Source: CAZNLH01 sp964573995 (GTDB lineage: Bacteria > Gemmatimonadota > CAZMKB01 > CAZNLH01). From it: a DNA stretch of 64,000 bases. The stretch spans positions 1 to 64,000 of the forward strand of contig CAZNLH010000002.1 of the NCBI GenBank assembly GCA_964573995.1, read 5' to 3'. The notes beneath the pieces are model-generated. The model had not been told where the DNA came from and made no database searches. It saw nothing but the letters and a program-made list of their open reading frames with translations. The position numbers and the translations under genes are program-made. Positions 23,769 through 33,060 of this stretch are shown here, piece by piece; positions within the stretch are counted from its first letter, which is position 1; every line of letters begins with the position of its first letter.

Positions 23769-24695
23769 TCATACCTGTCGCGCCTCCCTGACAAGGTTCT
23801 TCAGGAGAAACATGACGTTGGCGGGCCTCTCCGCGAGACGTCTCATGAAGTAGGGCGCCCATTGCCTGCCAAACGCCACATAAACCCTCAGCGTATAACC
23901 TTCATCTACGAGCATCCTCTGTAGGTCGCGGCGGATCCCGTACAGCATCTGGAACTCGAAGTCGCTCTGTGACAACTCCAATTCAGATATAATACGCTTG
24001 ATACCCCCGATCATCTTCTCGTCATGGGTGGCTATTGCCGGGTATGTCCCCTTCTCGAGCAGTAGCCGGGCCAGCCTGAGGTAATTGGCATCTACATCCG
24101 CCTTCCGGGGATAGGCGACCTCCTTGTGTTCCCTGTATGCCCCCTTGCATAGCCTGACACGACCCCCGAGTTGAATTATATCGTTGATGTCCCTTTCGCT
24201 CCTGTAGAGGTAACTCTGGATCACAACTCCGACGTTGCCGAATTTTTCCTGAGCCCACTTGAATAGATCCAGTGTCCTGTCGGTATATTGGGAACTTTCC
24301 ATGTCGACCCTGACGAAGTTTTTCCGGCGTAGGGCCGCTTGCGCGATTCGGGAGAGGTTCTCACGGCAGATATCTTCGCCGATATCGAGCCCGAGGTGGG
24401 TCAGTTTGACGGAGACGTTTGCTTCGAGCGATTCCTCGGCGATGGCATCGAGAATCTCGAGGTAATCGTCCGCAGCGGCCTCCGCGCTCGCCCTGTCCGT
24501 GACGTTTTCGCCGAGGTGGTCTATGGTGGCAATGATCCCCCCGCTGTTCATGTCACGAATCTCTTTGATCGCCTCCGGGAGGCTCTCTCCCGCTACAAAC
24601 CGGCGGGCAAGTCTTGAAAATACCTTGCTGTGGGAAATTAGGCCGGTTAGAGACCTGTTCTCAGAAAGTGATAGTAGAAGATCGCGAACCAACAA
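23769..24695 (-). CDS. Proline dehydrogenase
   Basis: 308 aa, a monofunctional PRODH barrel. It oxidises L-proline to pyrroline-5-carboxylate with FAD and feeds electrons to the quinone pool. The typical signatures are NVSVKLTHLG, FVRVDMESSQYTD, GVVIQSYLYRS, VRLCKGAY and IATHDEKM, plus the C-terminal LRVYVAFGRQWAPYFMRRLAERPAN. The partner P5C dehydrogenase is not in the window. It starts 5 bases after the elbB stop, so the two form an operon from the promoter at 25458-25486. Confidence 0.93.
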   Translation of the reverse strand: MLVRDLLLSLSENRSLTGLISHSKVFSRLARRFVAGESLPEAIKEIRDMNSGGIIATIDHLGENVTDRASAEAAADDYLEILDAIAEESLEANVSVKLTHLGLDIGEDICRENLSRIAQAALRRKNFVRVDMESSQYTDRTLDLFKWAQEKFGNVGVVIQSYLYRSERDINDIIQLGGRVRLCKGAYREHKEVAYPRKADVDANYLRLARLLLEKGTYPAIATHDEKMIGGIKRIISELELSQSDFEFQMLYGIRRDLQRMLVDEGYTLRVYVAFGRQWAPYFMRRLAERPANVMFLLKNLVREARQV

Positions 24696-24700
24696 GATGA

Positions 24701-25366
24701 TTATTCCGTTATCATGGACATTATCTTGGATACCAGTTTCTCTATGCCCGTCGCCGCCTCCATGATATCTTCCGCCAGCATGTATGCCGGTGTGGTGACT
24801 ATCTTCTTCTCTTCATCTACCACGAAGTCCTCGACCGCACAGTTGACGTGTTTGGATCCCATCGCCTCGATCTTCCCGGCCGTCTCTTCGTCGGTCCCAA
24901 TGGTAAGTAGGGCGCCGTTCTTCTCGCCGAGGATACGGGCCAGTATAGTCGGGGCAATGCATATGGATCCGATTGGCTTTCCGGCGCCATGTACCTCCCT
25001 GACGAGGCGCTCCACTTCCGGATCCACCGTGCACGACTCTCCCTTCAAGGCGAAGTCGCAAAGGTTCTTGGCCGCGCCGAAACCGCCGGGAAAGATCAGC
25101 GCGTCTATCTGGTCCTCATGGACCATGCGAATGTCCTGAATCTCTCCCCTGGCTATTCTCGCCGACTCGACCAGGACATTACGCCTTTCTCTACCTTCCA
25201 CTTCCCCCGTCAGGTGATTGATGACGTGGAACTGCTCGCGCCTTGGGGCCATAAAGAGGACCTGGGCGCCTGCCCTTCTGAGGAAGTAGAGGGTAAGGAC
25301 GGATTCATGTATTTCAGAACCATCAAAGACGCCGCACCCGGAAAGGGCTATACCTACCACGGCCAT
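24701..25366 (-). CDS. elbB: ElbB-type DJ-1/PfpI superfamily protein
   Basis: 221 aa. The DJ-1/PfpI fold is shown by ALSGCGVFDGSEIHE at the N-terminus, the FPGGFGAAKNLCDFA segment, and the nucleophile elbow GSICIAPTILA with its Cys. The family (ElbB/YhbL) has glyoxalase-like activity in vitro; its physiological role is uncertain. First gene of the elbB-proline dehydrogenase operon, behind a strong promoter. Confidence 0.9.
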   Translation of the reverse strand: MAVVGIALSGCGVFDGSEIHESVLTLYFLRRAGAQVLFMAPRREQFHVINHLTGEVEGRERRNVLVESARIARGEIQDIRMVHEDQIDALIFPGGFGAAKNLCDFALKGESCTVDPEVERLVREVHGAGKPIGSICIAPTILARILGEKNGALLTIGTDEETAGKIEAMGSKHVNCAVEDFVVDEEKKIVTTPAYMLAEDIMEAATGIEKLVSKIMSMITE

Positions 25367-25457
25367 TTCGCACCGCCTCCTTGTCCTCTTTGATAACTGA
25401 TATTGACCTGTTGTGTATCTTCACGGTTCGTTCGATTCCGTCTTCCAAGTCTCCGCA

Positions 25458-25486
25458 AAAATATAATATCTTGAGATTATTGTCAA
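25458..25486 (-). promoter_or_regulatory. Promoter of elbB
   Basis: On the minus strand: perfect TTGACA (25486-25481), 17-base spacer, TATTTT (25463-25458), in an AT-rich patch about 90 bases before elbB. Part of the 335-base divergent region between elbB and the ferredoxin gene. Confidence 0.5.
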
Positions 25487-25522
25487 CTCTGGGGTAAGAG
25501 GACTTTCGCCTCGAGAATCCCC

Positions 25523-25551
25523 TTGACATTTCACCGTTGACATCCTATAGA
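25523..25551 (+). promoter_or_regulatory. Upstream candidate promoter of the ferredoxin gene
   Basis: TTGACA (25523-25528), 17-base spacer, TATAGA (25546-25551). It may act with the better promoter at 25603-25631. Confidence 0.35.
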
Positions 25552-25602
25552 GTACATTGTGCGGCCACTCGGTCGCCCTGCGCCGGTAGTGGCAAAAGGG
25601 GG

Positions 25603-25631
25603 TTGAAATAATAGAGGGCATTCGTTATAAT
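25603..25631 (+). promoter_or_regulatory. Main promoter of the ferredoxin gene
   Basis: TTGAAA (25603-25608), 17-base spacer, perfect TATAAT (25626-25631): one of the best sigma-70 matches in the window. Transcription would start near 25638, about 64 bases before the ATG. Confidence 0.6.
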
Positions 25632-25701
25632 AATCCACTCTTGATTGGGACATTTAAGAGAATCTTCCTGCATCGTTCGAGGGAAAGGGGGTGAAACGTT
25701 A

Positions 25702-25953
25702 ATGGCCTACGTGATTTGTGAACCCTGCATCAATGTCAAGGACAGGGCGTGTGTGGATGTCTGCCCGGTGGATTGCATCCATCCTACCGAGGAGGAAGAT
25801 AAGGGCGAAGATCAACTGCATATAGATCCGGACACCTGTATCGATTGCGGTGCGTGTGAGCCGGTATGCCCTGTCGAGGCGATCTTCGAGGAGGAGGAAG
25901 TGCCTGAACAGTGGCAGGACTATGTAGTCAAGAACGCGCAATTCTACCAGTAG
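25702..25953 (+). CDS. 7Fe-type ferredoxin
   Basis: 83 aa, FdxA-like. The N-terminal half has C9-x7-C17-x3-C21 with P22 (a [3Fe-4S]-type spacing) and C25. The C-terminal half has a full C46-x2-C49-x2-C52-x3-C56-P motif for [4Fe-4S]. An acidic surface (runs of Glu at 30-36 and 63-66) suits a cytoplasmic electron carrier. The ATG at 25702 follows a GGGGGTG site. The gene stands alone behind a strong promoter, as expected for an abundant carrier. Confidence 0.93.
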   Translation: MAYVICEPCINVKDRACVDVCPVDCIHPTEEEDKGEDQLHIDPDTCIDCGACEPVCPVEAIFEEEEVPEQWQDYVVKNAQFYQ

Positions 25954-26221
25954 CAACCTGGGGATCCACCGGCGATCCTCCCGGGTATTCAACGGGCATC
26001 TATCAAGAGGCGGGATTGAAGGGATACGGTTTCCTTTCTCATTCCGCCTCTATTGCATTCGGCGGAGGCCAGAATCTATGGGGGCGCGGATATGCCATCG
26101 GTCTTTCACTGTATGGCACGACCATTATCGATGAGGGCCGGGTGTTGTTATTGATCTCCTGTTTTTCTATATTTTAACGTGAGTACGTTATATCATTAGA
26201 GGATGGAGGTACTGTTCTATC

Positions 26222-26836
26222 ATGGAAGGTGAGACACTAATAAAACGGCCTGAATTGCTCCTTCACATCTGTTGTGCTCCCTGTTCCACTCACCCCATCG
26301 ACGTCTTGAAGGAAGAATACCAGGTCATCGGCCTGTTTTACGGGCCGAATATCCACCCCGAGGTAGAGTACATCTTCCGCCTTGAGGAGATGGAGCGGGT
26401 TGCGGGTGAGTTGGGTATCGAATTGATACGGGCCGAGTATGAAATGTCGAGATGGTTTCAATTGACGGGTGGCCTGGAAGATGAGGAAGAGGGGGGCAGG
26501 CGCTGCTGCATTTGCTACCGCATGCGCCTGGAGAAGACGGCCGACTACGCGGTGGAGAGGGGGATCCGGTATTTCACCACGACCCTGTCCGTCAGCCCTC
26601 ATAAGAACGCCGATGAAATCAACGCGATAGGCCTTGACATCGGGAAGAGGCGTGGATTGACGTTCCTGCCCGCCAATTTCAAGAAGAAGGATGGTTTCAA
26701 GAAGGCAGTGGAGATGGCGAGGAGGCTCGGCTTGTACCGCCAGGATTACTGTGGCTGTGCATACAGCCGACGTGAGCGCGATGCCAGGGTCAAGTCAAAG
26801 ACCGAAAACCAGCGGAAGTTTCAACAAGCGGGGTAG
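26222..26836 (+). CDS. queH: Epoxyqueuosine reductase QueH
   Basis: 204 aa, DUF208 family. QueH reduces epoxyqueuosine to queuosine in the wobble base of certain tRNAs and uses an iron-sulfur cluster. The cysteine pair and motif C17-C18-A-P-C21 lie at the N-terminus (HICCAPCSTHP), a second pair is in RRCCICYRMRL, and a CGCAYS motif sits near the C-terminus. A FTTTLSVSPHKN block completes the family signature. A GGAGGT site lies 11 bases before the ATG. cstA starts 2 bases after the stop. Confidence 0.93.
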   Translation: MEGETLIKRPELLLHICCAPCSTHPIDVLKEEYQVIGLFYGPNIHPEVEYIFRLEEMERVAGELGIELIRAEYEMSRWFQLTGGLEDEEEGGRRCCICYRMRLEKTADYAVERGIRYFTTTLSVSPHKNADEINAIGLDIGKRRGLTFLPANFKKKDGFKKAVEMARRLGLYRQDYCGCAYSRRERDARVKSKTENQRKFQQAG

Positions 26837-26838
26837 AA

Positions 26839-28542
26839 ATGAGTGCAATCTTTATCGCCGTCTTTTGCCTGCTGGCCTTTTTCCTCTCCTACCGTTTTTA
26901 CGCGAAGTTCCTGGGCCGGAAGATCCTATCACTGGATCCATCGCTTGTGACCCCTTCCCACGAGTTTGAAGACGGGCTCGATTTCGTTCCGACGAGGCGG
27001 TCGGTCCTCTTCGGCCACCACTTCGCTTCGATCGCCGGCCTGGGACCAATCCTCGGGCCGGCCATCGGTGTGATCTGGGGCTGGATCCCGGCCCTTCTAT
27101 GGGTTGTCCTGGGGACGATATTTCTCGGGGCCGTCCATGACTTCAGTGCGCTGGCCGTATCACTGAAGAATCAGGGACGCTCGATAGGGGACATCGCAAA
27201 CGATGTCATAGGGCCCCGGGCACGGATCCTCTTCCAGTTGATCATCTTTTTCCTCCTATCGATGGCCATGGGCGTCTTCGTCCTGATAATAGCGCGGCTC
27301 TTCACGGAACTATACCCCCAGGCAGTGATTCCAGTGGGATCACTCCTCTTTATCGCGTTGTTGATAGGCTACCTGACCTACAGGTTGCATTACAGTTTCT
27401 ACAAGTCTTCACTGCTCGGCATCGTCTTGATGTTCCTGATGCTGTGGATCGGGGTCAAATTTCCGGTAACGGGCATCTCGACGACGAACTGGATGCTATT
27501 GCTCCTATTTTACGCCTTCCTGGCCTCCGTACTGCCCGTATGGCTCTTGCTCCAGCCCCGAGATTACCTCAACTCGTACCAGTTATACCTGATACTGATC
27601 CTGATGTACCTGGGACTCTTCTTCTCCAATCCCAAGATTGTGGCCCCAGGTATAAACCATGTGTCTAAGGACCTTCCATTGATCTTCCCGTTCCTGTTCG
27701 TCACCATCGCGTGTGGGGCCATCTCCGGTTTCCACAACCTCGTATCATCGGGGACGACTGTCAGGCAGTTGGATCGTGCGAGCGACGCCCGCGCGATAGG
27801 TTACGGGGGGATGCTCGCGGAGGGCATACTCGCCGCCATAGTCATCCTCGCCTGCACCGCAGGGGTATCTTCGAGGGAGGCGTGGTACGGCCACTATGCC
27901 TCCTGGCAGACGGCCTCGGGGCTCATTCCTAAACTCGACGCCTTTATCTCAGGTGGCGGGAATTTCCTGATCGCCCTCAGAATTCCTCCTGACATGGCAA
28001 GGGCCTTTATCGCCGTCGTGGCCGTCGGTTTTGCCCTGACCACTCTCGATTCGGCAACGAGGTTGCTCCGGTACAACATCGAGGATATCGGAAAGACGCT
28101 CAGTGTAGCCACCATGCAGAATCGCTACGTGGCTTCGATAGGGGCGGTCGTGGCGATTGGATACTTCGCCATGATGAAGGTAAACGGACAGCCGGCGGGG
28201 ATCATCCTCTGGCAACTCTTCGGCACCACGAACCAACTCCTGGCGGGTCTCGGCTTACTCACGGTGAGTATCTACCTCTATCGTGTAAAGAAACCGGTCC
28301 TCTATACTCTGATCCCGATGGCCTTCATGCTGGTTGTGACCATCGTTGCCATGGCGATCAAGATCGGAGAGTTCTGGAGGGGGAGGCAGTGGCCGCTCCT
28401 GGTGATGGGCCTGATCATCATGGGGATGTCCCTGTGGCTCGGCGTGGAGGCGTTGACACACTATAAGGGGAAGGGGATGGGGGAACTGGGGGTCCCTGCC
28501 CCTGTGAAGGGCACCAGCGAAGCGGGAGAAATTGGTGGCTGA
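26839..28542 (+). CDS. cstA: Carbon starvation protein CstA family transporter
   Basis: 567 aa with about 15 transmembrane helices, shorter than E. coli CstA (about 700) but normal for many bacteria. CstA proteins import peptides or pyruvate. The family signature is present: VPTRRSVLFGHHFASIAGLGPILGPAIG near residues 50-78 (shown here only as a region), a GAVHDF motif, and LLQPRDYLNSYQ, and the C-terminal part has TTLDSATRLLRYN and LFGTTNQLLAGL. The downstream SDR gene overlaps its end by 8 bases. Confidence 0.92.
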   Translation: MSAIFIAVFCLLAFFLSYRFYAKFLGRKILSLDPSLVTPSHEFEDGLDFVPTRRSVLFGHHFASIAGLGPILGPAIGVIWGWIPALLWVVLGTIFLGAVHDFSALAVSLKNQGRSIGDIANDVIGPRARILFQLIIFFLLSMAMGVFVLIIARLFTELYPQAVIPVGSLLFIALLIGYLTYRLHYSFYKSSLLGIVLMFLMLWIGVKFPVTGISTTNWMLLLLFYAFLASVLPVWLLLQPRDYLNSYQLYLILILMYLGLFFSNPKIVAPGINHVSKDLPLIFPFLFVTIACGAISGFHNLVSSGTTVRQLDRASDARAIGYGGMLAEGILAAIVILACTAGVSSREAWYGHYASWQTASGLIPKLDAFISGGGNFLIALRIPPDMARAFIAVVAVGFALTTLDSATRLLRYNIEDIGKTLSVATMQNRYVASIGAVVAIGYFAMMKVNGQPAGIILWQLFGTTNQLLAGLGLLTVSIYLYRVKKPVLYTLIPMAFMLVVTIVAMAIKIGEFWRGRQWPLLVMGLIIMGMSLWLGVEALTHYKGKGMGELGVPAPVKGTSEAGEIGG

Positions 28543-29251
28543 TCCGGTAGAAGGGAAGGTAGTCGTAATAGCCGGAGCAGGCGGGGGTATCGGCAGGGCG
28601 GTCTGCAGGGAATTCCATGAATCGGGCGCAAGGGTCATAGCCCTGTACAGGAGACCGAGGGAATTGGCGGCGCTCAGGGGAGATGGATCAGTCGAGGAGG
28701 GGCCCTTCGGCTACAGGGTGGACCTCGCACGGGAGGAGGAAATTCGCCTGGCGGTGAGCCGGGTATGTCGTGATCACGGCACTATCGATGTCCTTGTAAA
28801 CTGTGCAGGTGTTGGATACTTCGCCAAGATAGACTCGATAAAGACGTGCGAGTGGGATGAGATGGTCGCGGTCAACCTGAGGGGGGCTTTCCTGTTGACC
28901 CGCGAAGTGGTCGCCGTGATGAAGGAGAATGGAGGGGGCGTAATCATACATATCGCGTCGCTGGCGGGGCTCAAAGGTTATCCCAAGTGTTCGGCATACG
29001 GGGCGACAAAGGCGGGCGTAATCGGGCTTTCGAGGTGCCTGGCCGAGGAGTTGATCCCATACGGGATCAGGGTCGCAGCAATCTGCCCGGGGAGCGTGGA
29101 CAGTCCCTTTCAGGACAGGATTCCGAAGGTTATTCCCCGCGAGAAGATGATCCTGACCGAGGACGTGGCCCGGTCGGCCCTCTTCGTGGCGAGCATGCCG
29201 GCGCGCGCCTTGGTAGAGGATATTGTGATCAGGCCGAGCGCGATCCCATGA
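28535..29251 (+). CDS. Short-chain dehydrogenase/reductase
   Basis: 238 aa from the GTG at 28535, which has GGGAGA 7 bases upstream (a TTG three bases earlier is possible). Classical SDR: the cofactor motif GAGGGIG near residues 16-22, NCAG, the catalytic Ser in HIASLAG, and Y-x-x-x-K (YGATK). An Asp at the end of strand 3 is preceded by basic residues (YRRPRE), which favours NADP. Substrate unknown; the C-terminal segment resembles 3-oxoacyl-ACP reductases. Overlap with cstA indicates one transcript. Confidence 0.88.
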   Translation: MADPVEGKVVVIAGAGGGIGRAVCREFHESGARVIALYRRPRELAALRGDGSVEEGPFGYRVDLAREEEIRLAVSRVCRDHGTIDVLVNCAGVGYFAKIDSIKTCEWDEMVAVNLRGAFLLTREVVAVMKENGGGVIIHIASLAGLKGYPKCSAYGATKAGVIGLSRCLAEELIPYGIRVAAICPGSVDSPFQDRIPKVIPREKMILTEDVARSALFVASMPARALVEDIVIRPSAIP

Positions 29252-29291
29252 TAGCGGTAAGTAACCCACTGTACACCAATCATCAACCCGA

Positions 29292-30068
29292 TCATTTGCC
29301 GTTTAATATCCGGATGACGGCATCGTGAATCAGCCCGTTTGTCGCGAGGATCTCGTCGCCGTAAATGCTGTAAGGCCCTCCTCGGAAGGTGGTGACCCTG
29401 CCTCCCGACTCCTCCACGATCAACTTGCCCGCCGCGGTGTCCCACGGCTGCAACTTGCGCTCGTAGAATCCGTCGCACCGGCCCGAAGCCACGTAGCAGA
29501 GGTCAAGGGCCGCCGATCCGTCCCTCCGGATGCCCTGGGTGTGCATCAGGATCCTCTCGAGTGTCTCCATGTATCCCTCATGATTCTCCTGGATATCGTA
29601 GGGGAAGCCTGTAGAAAGGAGCGAGGTGGACAGGTCAGCGTTGCGTGATGAATGGATCGGGACGCCGTTGAGCGTGGCTTCCGCCAGCAATTCGGCCCTG
29701 AAGAACTCCTCCCTCAAGGGATCGTAGACGACGCCGTAAATGACCTCCTCTTTTACCTGGAGGGCGACGCTGACGGCCACGAATGGATAGGCATGGGCGA
29801 AGTTAGTGGTGCCGTCGAGGGGATCGACCAGCCATAGGCGATCTGAGGTGCCTTCTCTTGTCCGGCCGCTCTCCTCGGCCAGGATCACATCACCCGGGAA
29901 TGCGCGCTTGATGCCCCGCGTGATGATCTCCTCCGACCGGCGGTCGACCTCCGTCACGAGGTCGATCTTCCCCTTGAAATTTATGGTCACGTCCTTTTCA
30001 AACTTGCCCTTGATATAATTACCCGCTTCCCTTACAATCTCCTCGACGACGTGGTATTCACGGGTCAT
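29292..30068 (-). CDS. Inositol monophosphatase family phosphatase
   Basis: 258 aa. The Mg-dependent phosphatase motifs are all present: EES near residue 66, WLVDPLDGTTNF (about 79-90) and the C-terminal WDTAAGKLIVEESGG. Members (SuhB-like) hydrolyse myo-inositol-1-phosphate and related sugar phosphates; some bacterial ones also act on NADP or in rRNA maturation. It converges with the SDR gene and diverges from the DUF5683 gene. Confidence 0.92.
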   Translation of the reverse strand: MTREYHVVEEIVREAGNYIKGKFEKDVTINFKGKIDLVTEVDRRSEEIITRGIKRAFPGDVILAEESGRTREGTSDRLWLVDPLDGTTNFAHAYPFVAVSVALQVKEEVIYGVVYDPLREEFFRAELLAEATLNGVPIHSSRNADLSTSLLSTGFPYDIQENHEGYMETLERILMHTQGIRRDGSAALDLCYVASGRCDGFYERKLQPWDTAAGKLIVEESGGRVTTFRGGPYSIYGDEILATNGLIHDAVIRILNGK

Positions 30069-30142
30069 GTTGTGCCCTCTCCCCTTATCAAAGATCTTGT
30101 TCCACGTGGATTCCGGGCTGATAGGATATCCATTTCCAAGAT

Positions 30143-30191
30143 CGTGTCAAGTTCCACCTTACTTGACACGTCCTATTCTCAAGGTTAATTT
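30143..30191 (+). promoter_or_regulatory. Inverted repeat overlapping a -35 box
   Basis: Ten-base arms CGTGTCAAGT (30143-30152) and ACTTGACACG (30161-30170) flank an 8-base loop. The right arm contains TTGACA (30163-30168), with TAATTT 17 bases later (30186-30191, weak). A dimeric repressor site over the promoter of the gene at 30270 is the simplest reading; a hairpin in a leader of the divergent gene is the alternative. Confidence 0.4.
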
Positions 30192-30269
30192 GCAGATGTG
30201 GAAAGCGTAGCATCTTTATGCCTGCGAAGCCCCATGGAATATCTGCTAAAATACAGGGGTTGACCCCGG

Positions 30270-30884
30270 GTGGGCGAAGGTAGAATTTCTCAACAGGAGC
30301 CACGGCGAACGAGGAGATTCAATACCGTTCACGGCCGTGCGCTATTTTTCACCTTAATCCTCTTCTCCTCCGCATTTCTATTTGCCGTAAAAAGCCCTGC
30401 GGCGGTAGATCCGGTTGGTGAATTCACGGAAGGTATCGTTACACCGGCCCAGGCAGCGGACTCGATATCACCCGGCAAGGGCGCCGAAATTGAGGAAGTG
30501 GAGAAGTCCCCCCTCGGTGCGATGCTGAGATCAGCGGTAATTCCCGGCTGGGGGCAGTTCTACACCGATCATCCCTACCGTGGGGGCCTGATTTTCACCG
30601 CTGAGGGGATCCTGCTGTCCCTGGCCTGGGCGGAAAAGTCTCAGGCCGATCAGGATTGGGAGACATACAAGGAGACCTCACAGGCCGGTTACCTCGATGC
30701 CTATGATCGACACTTTAATCGGGCCAGGGACCTCTCGAGCCTGTCAATCGCCGTCTTCCTGGTCAACATCGCGGATGCTTACGTGAGCGCTCACCTCTAT
30801 GGCTTCAACGGCAGGATACGATTCGATCAGGAGAGTCGTCGGTTGAACATCTCGTTGGCATGGAAACGCCGGGTGGAGAAATAA
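30270..30884 (+). CDS. DUF5683 family membrane protein
   Basis: 204 aa from the GTG at 30270. A hydrophobic segment (residues 24-42) forms a signal or anchor. The DUF5683 core follows from about residue 80: SAVIPGWGQFYTDHPYRGG, then a hydrophobic helix (AEGILLSLAWAE), a polar loop with YDRHFNRARDLSSLS and a last helix IAVFLVNIADAYVSAHLYGF. The family is common in FCB bacteria and of unknown function; it is envelope-associated. An operator-like inverted repeat lies upstream. Confidence 0.75.
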   Translation: MGEGRISQQEPRRTRRFNTVHGRALFFTLILFSSAFLFAVKSPAAVDPVGEFTEGIVTPAQAADSISPGKGAEIEEVEKSPLGAMLRSAVIPGWGQFYTDHPYRGGLIFTAEGILLSLAWAEKSQADQDWETYKETSQAGYLDAYDRHFNRARDLSSLSIAVFLVNIADAYVSAHLYGFNGRIRFDQESRRLNISLAWKRRVEK

Positions 30885-30981
30885 TGTCGTTGGGTACGGC
30901 ACCACTGTCGGATAGGCGATCGAACTCTCACTGTCGCTACGGGAGGGGTGGGTGTTGCGCATGCTCGGAGGTGAACCGTAA

Positions 30982-31455
30982 ATGAAGCACTCCTTGAGGA
31001 CCGGCCTGAGTTTCGGCCTGACCTCCGGAATAATAACGACGTTGGGGCTGATAGTAGGGCTTCATTCGAGCACCCACTCCAATATCATAATAATAGGCGG
31101 GATCCTCGTCATCGCAATAGGAGATGCCCTGTCCGACGCGATGGGTATACACGTCTCGGAGGAATCGGAAGACAGGCACTCGGAGCGCGAGATCTGGGAA
31201 TCCACGCTGGCCACGTTCCTCTCGAAGTTCCTATTTTCCATGACCTTCATCATACCCATAGTAATGTTCCCCCTGGGCGTTGCGATACTGATTTGTGTGG
31301 TGTGGGGTCTTTCCCTGATCACGTTTTTCAGTCTCTACATGGCAAGGAGGCAGGGGGTGAGACCCCTGAGACCGGTATTGGAGCACCTCTTTATCGCTAT
31401 AGTGGTCGTGGTAGTGACACACTATGTGGGAGATTGGGTGGAGACACTTGAATAG
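30982..31455 (+). CDS. Short VIT/CCC1-like membrane protein
   Basis: 157 aa with four or five transmembrane segments. The opening FGLTSGIITTLGLIVGL and the GDALSDAMGIHVSEESE helix match the VIT1/CCC1 (DUF125) Fe/Mn transporter family. VIT proteins are usually about 230 aa with a cytoplasmic metal-binding domain of several Glu residues; here that region is reduced to a short acidic stretch (EESEDRHSEREIWE). Transport of Fe(II) or Mn(II) is inferred only from family. Confidence 0.75.
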   Translation: MKHSLRTGLSFGLTSGIITTLGLIVGLHSSTHSNIIIIGGILVIAIGDALSDAMGIHVSEESEDRHSEREIWESTLATFLSKFLFSMTFIIPIVMFPLGVAILICVVWGLSLITFFSLYMARRQGVRPLRPVLEHLFIAIVVVVVTHYVGDWVETLE

Positions 31456-31597
31456 ATCCCGCCCGGCCGGGCGTTGAGCCATCGCGGGGGGTGGTGTTGT
31501 GGAAGCGGTGGCCTGTAGGGGAGCGGGAATTTTCGGTGGAAGATGAATCTGCTCTGGCACCGGGCATCAAGGGGGCGTCGCGTGGGAGGAGGTTGGA

Positions 31598-32152
31598 ATG
31601 GAAGAGGTTGAATTGCCCGTGGATAAGTGGTTGTGGCATATCGGTCTGATCCAGGGCACAATTGTCCTGATCTCAACGTACGATGCATCCGGGCAACCCA
31701 ACGTGGCGCCGAAGAGTTGGGTACAGATGGTCTCCTTCGAGCCAAGTGTACTGATGTTTTCCGGGAGCCGTGGTAACACGACGGAGAGGAACATCCTCGA
31801 AAAGGAGTGCTTCGGGGTAAATCTCGTGGACACTTCGATTGCGCCAAGGGCCTTTAGGTCTATTAAGTGGCATGGCTTGGAGCGAATTGAACGATCGGCG
31901 TTCGAACTGGTAAAGGCGTCTCGGATCGATGCCCCTCTGGTGAACGATTGTCCCGGCCACCTTGAATGTCGACTGTGCCGGACTATCGAGGTGGGAAGGG
32001 GTCTCGTCATCTTCGGCGAGATTGTGAAGGTCTCGATACGTGAGGATATCGTAACCGCCTCCTTGAGGGATCGGTACAGGCTGCTCGACCCGGCGCTTTA
32101 TCTGGAGGAGGGGACGTTCGCCTCCCTGAAGGCTACCTTTTCTGTCGATTGA
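31598..32152 (+). CDS. Flavin reductase-like domain protein
   Basis: 184 aa. The flavin-reductase-like split-barrel (FMN-binding) fold is suggested by GTIVLISTYDASGQPNVAPKSW cut over two strands, then VLMFSGSRGNTTERNILE and FGVNLVDTS, which match the FMN phosphate-binding loops of the family. No partner monooxygenase is near. It may be a flavin or ferric reductase; the substrate is unknown. A GGAGG site precedes the ATG. Confidence 0.8.
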   Translation: MEEVELPVDKWLWHIGLIQGTIVLISTYDASGQPNVAPKSWVQMVSFEPSVLMFSGSRGNTTERNILEKECFGVNLVDTSIAPRAFRSIKWHGLERIERSAFELVKASRIDAPLVNDCPGHLECRLCRTIEVGRGLVIFGEIVKVSIREDIVTASLRDRYRLLDPALYLEEGTFASLKATFSVD

Positions 32153-32391
32153 TCCGTGCAAACCATGTTTGAACCGTCTTAGGGTATAACCCGGGATGAT
32201 GGCGGCTCAGGGGTGACATGGATGATCATTGTATGATCGGGATGGTATATGGAGGTTTGGGTGCCTCTATACCGGCAGGAACCGGGAAGTGGGATGGATG
32301 TAATCGCTGTCCCCGGCTGATGGAATCGGTCCTTGGAAGGCGACACGCTTCGAGACTGTCGTCAAGGTCCGGGTCAGAATGGAGGTGAACG

Positions 32392-33060
32392 ATGAAGGCA
32401 GGAAGATTGAAGGTGCTCGCGCTGACCGTTGCGGTCGGGGCTTGCCTGTACGGGCTGTTCCTGCTCAGCGATTCTGAAGACGTGCAAAGGGACGATGCGT
32501 ATTCTGGAGTTGATATCCCGCCATCGACCGACCTCGAGGCACTGCCACCTGTCCTTCGACGTCGAGCCTCACGCAAGGCGGATGATGAAGGTGAAAAGGG
32601 GGTGGATAGAGAGAAGGGTGTCAGTTCCCCGATAGAACTCGAACTGGAGATCATCTCAAAGAACAAACTCCAGGGAGACAATGCCGGAGGGGAAGTAACC
32701 GTAGGAGCCAGGCTTCGGCCCCTGGTCGACTCACCTGACATTCGATGGTTCGTGAAGGTCCCGGAAGGCCTGTCATTGATCGGAGGACCGGCCTCCTGGG
32801 AAGGAAAGATGGAAGAGGGTGAAGAGAGGACGTTTCAATTGACCTTTTCAGTGCCGGACGGGAAGGCGTATGAATTGTACAGCCGTGCCGAGTCGTACCT
32901 GGGAAATGGAGATGTCGTGACCAAGGGGGCCGGCCTGCGGATCGACCTCGGCCCCAGGGAATTGGGCGATTATCCACCCTTTGAGCGGGTCGACAGTGAG
33001 GGGAGGCGTGTGATCAGTTACAAGGGAAAAGTGAATGGGTCGAGCGCCGGGGGGGATTAA
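32392..33060 (+). CDS. Membrane-anchored hypothetical protein
   Basis: 222 aa. One N-terminal transmembrane or signal segment (residues 6-25, LKVLALTVAVGACLYGLFLL) is followed by a charged, low-complexity linker (about 30-80) and a beta-rich domain (about 80-180) with alternating hydrophobic residues, compatible with an Ig-like or DUF11-like fold (VKVPEGLSLIGGPASWEGKM resembles such domains). No family is recognised with confidence. Probably extracytoplasmic. Confidence 0.65.
   Translation: MKAGRLKVLALTVAVGACLYGLFLLSDSEDVQRDDAYSGVDIPPSTDLEALPPVLRRRASRKADDEGEKGVDREKGVSSPIELELEIISKNKLQGDNAGGEVTVGARLRPLVDSPDIRWFVKVPEGLSLIGGPASWEGKMEEGEERTFQLTFSVPDGKAYELYSRAESYLGNGDVVTKGAGLRIDLGPRELGDYPPFERVDSEGRRVISYKGKVNGSSAGGD

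Noticed and set aside
25911..26177. 88-aa frame after the ferredoxin gene
   Set aside because: Overlaps the ferredoxin end, no ribosome site and no recognisable sequence; the 268-base interval looks non-coding.
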